Assembly: GCA_027575765.1 (NCBI GenBank)
Contig: JANBPT010001201.1
Coordinates: forward strand, 1-12,513
Source of the DNA: Tieghemiomyces parasiticus
Taxonomy: Eukaryota > Kickxellomycota > Dimargaritomycetes > Dimargaritales > Dimargaritaceae
DNA length: 12,513 bases
Direction of reading: 5' to 3'
Part shown: one piece after another, positions 9,319-12,513 of the stretch
How the letters are laid out: every line of letters starts with the position of its first letter
Numbering within the stretch: position 1 is the stretch's first letter
The notes under the pieces: generated by a model
The model's input: only the letters and a program-made list of their open reading frames with translations
The model's database searches: none
Told to the model about the DNA's origin: nothing
Made by a program: the position numbers and the translations under genes

Positions 9319-10099
9319 GGAGGGTGATCTCAGGCCATAGGCCCCTCCACTCGCTTTGTGGGGTTAATAGGTTAATAATGCTGCTGCTGCTGGAAACTCG
9401 CGGGCCTTCTAAACTGTCGAGCCGAGACTGTCGGCGTATCCTGGCAATGAAGGTCGACATGGTCCCATTCAATGCTCACCATGAAGAAGATGCCCAGGTC
9501 GCCATATCCCCTGAAGGGTTCAAGCGGCATCCTCGTTTCATTCAGCGCTTGGGTGCTGCCATACCTGTATGCACGACTGCTAAAGAGTCGGGAGGAGCTG
9601 CTAGGGGTGGCCAAAGTTATGGGACTCATTGTGTGCGTGTGTGGAGAGAGATTGGGACGCTTGGGCAGGAACGCGCTTGACAAACCCCTTACCGCGAGCT
9701 GGCATAATCCCGCCACAATTCTGTCCATCAGCGACTATGGCGGGGATGAACCGGACCATGTGCTGCGCCGTGTGACCCTACAGACCTTGTTTTCTGTGCT
9801 GTCTGCCTTTCCCCCTTCTATTCATCGACACCATGTGCCTCTCCCCCCTATGGCCTGCACCAGCTTCATCATGCCTGCCTGCAAATATCCAACTACGCCC
9901 ACACGCCTCTCCCAACAGCCTGGTCATTTGCATTCTACAGCCCTGTCGAGTTTTACTTCCTTACTCTTGAACTCCCGCTCACCCTCACGCTTTGCGCCTT
10001 TCCCATTTTTACCCATCATAGCTTCCAATCATCCCAGAATTACATCCACCGATTCTTATTACCACCTATCCACTACCGCCACCGCCTTGTCACGCCACC
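9319..10099 (+). promoter_or_regulatory. Intergenic region and pyrimidine-rich leader of the FoP-like gene
   Basis: Bases 9319-9780 show nothing I can name. From about 9790 to 10099 the + strand is C/T-rich, as before the other + strand genes, and ends in GCCACC immediately before the ATG. An open frame spans 9472-10149 on the + strand. It is a low-complexity Ser/Pro/Leu/His translation of this tract, in a different frame from the supported start codon at 10100, and is rejected as a gene. Confidence 0.45.
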
Positions 10100-11564
10100 A
10101 TGCCGCCTATGCCTACCTCTGCCCAGAAATCCAAGGGCACCCTCAGTGATCGGTAAGTTCGCATCTTCTCGTGGGTGCCAATCATGCTCGAAACTGCCAC
10201 CCCTGTTCTTGCCCTTTCCCTTATCACAACTGTCTGGTACAGAGGTGCACCCTGTCCGCCTGCCCTGCCCTGCCCACATTTTCCGTGTGCTAGTTGTATG
10301 CCACGCGGTGTCACAGCTAGCCCCTTGAAGCTTGGCCGAATCGAAGGATAGGCCTCCGGCAGGGGAGAATCGCCCGTTGCTGAACCGCTCGGAGCGGCAG
10401 GCACAACCGTTTGGTATGGTACCAGTACCAGCGGTTCGACTTACCCTAGTTTTCTCGCAGCTGCCCATAAGCCGCACGGAACGTGGGCTCCAACAAGCCA
10501 CGTCTTTCCTACGGCGAGTCCTAGTCGCAGGCCAGCTTTTTGGGACGGGTGGCGGCTTCACCCATCACCGCTGGCTGGCCGATTTGCGCTACGGCTATAG
10601 AAGATATATGCGCACTATAGCCCATGTATGCCAGTACTAATGAGGGGGGTTATTGAAGACTATTGGTCCAACACCGACCTGGCTCTTGATTCACGGTATC
10701 CCCCGCAGACGGACCTTGAACAACCCTCCCTTGACAACGATCATTGGCCAGCGGCACAGGAAGGCGTTTCCGAAATTCCTGGACCTGATCTTGGGACGTG
10801 ACAGCGGGTTCTCTGCAAGGAGGGCAAAACCGACGCGGTGCCGTTTCTAGCTGGTTGGCGCTGCGAGATGGCCAGCAGCGGCCTGCGTCATCGACTGTTC
10901 CAAGGAGGCTCTCACCGCTCGCGTCGAAGGGTGGGGGGGCACCGCCGACCGCGGCCGAACCGAATTGGCCATTGGCGCTGTTCGGCAGTCCAGCGAGTCC
11001 CTTCCCTTCTCCACCTCTCCTAGACACCTCTCTTACCTGTAGCCGCCCCTTGCCGTGCTGCGTTCCCTGCTACTCTCCCTCCCTGTCACCAGCTTCCTGG
11101 AGCTCGCCAAGAAGCGCCGTGAGGACTCCCAGGCCCGCGGCAACGCCAGCCGCCTCTCGACCCAGATGAAGAACCGTGTGGGTGCTCCAGCCCTCACCAC
11201 CAGCCGGATCATCTCCAGTTCGACGACCAAGCCCAGGAGCAGGGGTGGCCGTGGCCGTGGCCGTGCCGCAAAGAAACCCACGGCCGAAGCCACTGACGCC
11301 CCAGCGAACGGTGGTACCAAGATGCTGGCCCAAGCCCTTAAGAATGCCGGGGCGACCCCGAGCGACGCCACTACGACCAAGAAACGCTCGGGCCGGTCCA
11401 GCGGTCGGCGGCAGGGCGGTGCCCGCCTCCCCGCGAGCACCAAGGAATCCCTCGACCTGGAGCTCGATTCATACATGCTCAAGGAAAAGGACGCGACTCC
11501 CGCCAAAGCCGAGGCTCCCGTCCTCGCTAAGGTCGACAGCGAGCAGGACATTGCCATGGACTAG
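10100..11564 (+). CDS. FoP/CHTOP-like RNA-binding export adaptor
   Basis: Two exons, 10100-10152 and 11093-11564, encode 174 residues. The ATG has an ideal context (GCCACCATGC). The donor is GATCG|GTAAGT and the acceptor CCCTGTCACCAG|C; the split codon gives Arg18. The junction creates TLSDRFLELAKKRRED (14-29), resembling the SLNERF...LK motif by which CHTOP- and UIF-type adaptors bind the DEAD-box helicase UAP56/Sub2. A short RG-rich stretch (RSRGGRGRGR, 66-75) and further basic patches (~115-130) suit RNA binding and arginine methylation. Near the C-terminus SLDLELDSYM (137-146) matches the LDxELDxYM motif of the FoP duplication domain and of ALY/Yra1-type proteins. No RRM is present, which argues against Yra1/ALYREF. 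Likely role: nuclear mRNA export or transcription-linked mRNP assembly. The 940-nt intron is long for this window, so an unnoticed middle exon cannot be excluded. Confidence 0.82.
10153..11092 (+). other. Long intron of the FoP-like gene
   Basis: 940 nt, against 116-309 nt for the other eleven introns inferred here. It starts GTAAGTTC and ends CTCCCTCCCTGTCACCAG. I looked for a nested gene, tRNA or box C/D snoRNA and saw none. A TACTAAT branch-like site occurs near 10632 followed by CCCCCGCAG near 10709. The frame after that acceptor stays open to 10850 but has no good donor and no family resemblance. It remains a possible alternative exon. Confidence 0.6.
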
Positions 11565-12239
11565 CTTGCCCATGCCACCCCTTCCTTTCAGACCTCCATT
11601 ATATAGTATTCCTGCGGCTTCTGCCCACCATTTCGCTACTTAAAAAGAGAGCCATCATGGCAAATATATTTTTTTCTTTCTTTTCCAACCGTGCCCCATT
11701 CGATGGATACTGCTTTATATGATAACTATACCTCTCACGCGTTGTCTGCCGCTTCCTTTGGCCCAGGCTCGTCGCCCATGTCAATTAAATATGTCGTACT
11801 TCGTTTCAATCGGGCTCCACTAACATCTCCACAACCTTCTATCGGGCGCCTCGGGTAGCAGTATCCCTCACCAGTAATCCGATCCCAAGTCTAATAGACG
11901 GCAAGGTCATGGATGCCTCCCGATTTGGTCGCATGGCTAGAGGGAAGGCGGCAGGGGGCGCACACTCGATGGCCACAGTACGCGTGGACCAATATCCCGC
12001 TACTGCGGCGTACGAAATAGGATGGCGTACATTGGAGCAAAGGACCTAAATCGCCCTGTTCGCCATATAGTGTGGGCAGGCTGAGGTTAAAGTTGTAACT
12101 GGATGGAATGACACATGCACTGCACAAACCAGCCTCCTCCCTCACCGCTTTGCTCCTCACTTTTAGGTGTCATAGCTACTCATCGTCCGTTCAACTTGGT
12201 CATTCAGTTTCATATTCCCCCGTTCAACCGCCTACCACG
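11565..12239 (+). promoter_or_regulatory. 3' UTR of the FoP-like gene and SDO1 promoter
   Basis: The left part is A/T-rich with a TATATAG near 11600 and an ATTAAA poly(A) variant at 11784-11789, about 220 bases past the FoP-like stop. No canonical AATAAA is seen. The last ~100 bases before 12240 are C/T-rich on the + strand, matching the other gene leaders. No further gene is supported. Confidence 0.4.
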
Positions 12240-12513
12240 ATGTCCATTTTCCAGCCGAGTAACCAAATCAGGTGCGTAGCTCGCCAATGGTTGCAGACCC
12301 AGACTCTGGGGAGGGACAATACCCCTCCTCTATGGCCCCACCATTCTAGGTCGAGTAGCTAACCGATTCCTTACCATGTCGTCCTCAAATCCCCGGATAT
12401 TGCGCTTGCTCACTCTATCCCTTCTCCAGACTGACTAATGTCTCCATCGTCCGGCTAAAAAAGGCCGGCAAGCGATTCGAGGTTGCCTGCTATAAGAACA
12501 AGGTGTTAGAATG
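12240..12513 (+). CDS. SDO1: Ribosome maturation protein SBDS/Sdo1 (5' part)
   Basis: Only the first two exons fall in the window: 12240-12271 and 12430 to the edge. The 158-nt intron has a GTGCGT donor, a CTAAC branch-like site at 12359-12363 and a CCCTTCTCCAG acceptor. It splits an Arg codon (AG|A) directly after [10 protein letters not shown]. The joined protein continues [17 protein letters not shown] and [11 protein letters not shown], the highly conserved start of the SBDS N-terminal (FYSH) domain. The family, with the GTPase Efl1, removes eIF6/Tif6 from pre-60S ribosomal subunits in the cytoplasm. Only ~38 of roughly 250 residues are visible, so the intactness of the rest is unknown. 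The match to the family N-terminus is nearly residue for residue, so the assignment is firm. Confidence 0.95.

Noticed and set aside
9472..10149. Long + strand open frame (225 codons) before the FoP-like gene
   Set aside because: It has low-complexity Ser/Pro/Leu/His content from a C/T-rich leader and no domain. It overlaps, in another frame, the well-supported start codon at 10100.
10073..10561. Minus-strand 162-codon open frame over FoP exon 1 and intron
   Set aside because: It is antisense to a supported exon, with no recognisable domain and scattered Arg/Gly/Ser content.
10709..10850. Possible middle exon in the FoP-like gene
   Set aside because: The acceptor is good and the frame is open, but there is no plausible donor before the stop. 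Direct joining of exons 1 and 2 already recreates a known motif.
11033..11557. Minus-strand 174-codon open frame over FoP exon 2
   Set aside because: It is a shadow of the + strand coding exon, which has RG and LDxELDxYM motifs and a matching splice junction.

Overview
The window reads as nuclear DNA of an intron-rich fungus. It holds four complete or near-complete protein genes and the 5' end of a fifth. All but one are interrupted by short spliceosomal introns (mostly 116-309 nt) with GTAAGT-like donors and pyrimidine-tract/AG acceptors. The fungal call rests on an Mtc1-family gene (a largely fungal family) and on the intron structure. Yeasts such as Saccharomyces are excluded by the ten-exon NAXE gene, and an early-diverging filamentous lineage is a guess only. 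I see no bacterial signals, rRNA, tRNA, CRISPR array or recognisable transposon.

Layout, left to right. Positions 1-3060 are gene-free, with stops in every frame; the first ~500 bases are purine-rich on the + strand. Positions 3061-3667 are pyrimidine-rich leader/promoter DNA for a single-exon ankyrin-repeat gene (3668-4150, +). A convergent intergenic stretch (4151-4901) follows, with a (TC)n microsatellite and a possible two-way poly(A) element. NAXE, encoding NAD(P)H-hydrate epimerase, runs on the minus strand from 7281 to 4902 in ten exons, and I reconstructed a 229-residue protein with all family motifs. A 508-bp divergent promoter separates it from MTC1 (7790-9264, +, two exons). After an AATAAA signal and another pyrimidine-rich promoter comes a FoP/CHTOP-like RNA-export adaptor gene (10100-11564, +, two exons). 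It is split by a 940-nt intron that falls inside its predicted helicase-binding motif. The last gene starts at 12240 and is the 5' end of SDO1/SBDS, cut off by the window edge.

The genes look like ordinary housekeeping loci with no shared pathway: metabolite repair (NAXE), Golgi/vesicle-linked Mtc1, mRNA export (FoP) and 60S ribosome maturation (SDO1). They are not an operon or an evident system. The points of most interest are gene-structural: NAXE micro-exons of 12, 33 and 34 nt, the long motif-splitting intron, a polypyrimidine strand bias that marks gene starts, and two unexplained exon-like segments near NAXE. I found no convincing new biological system.
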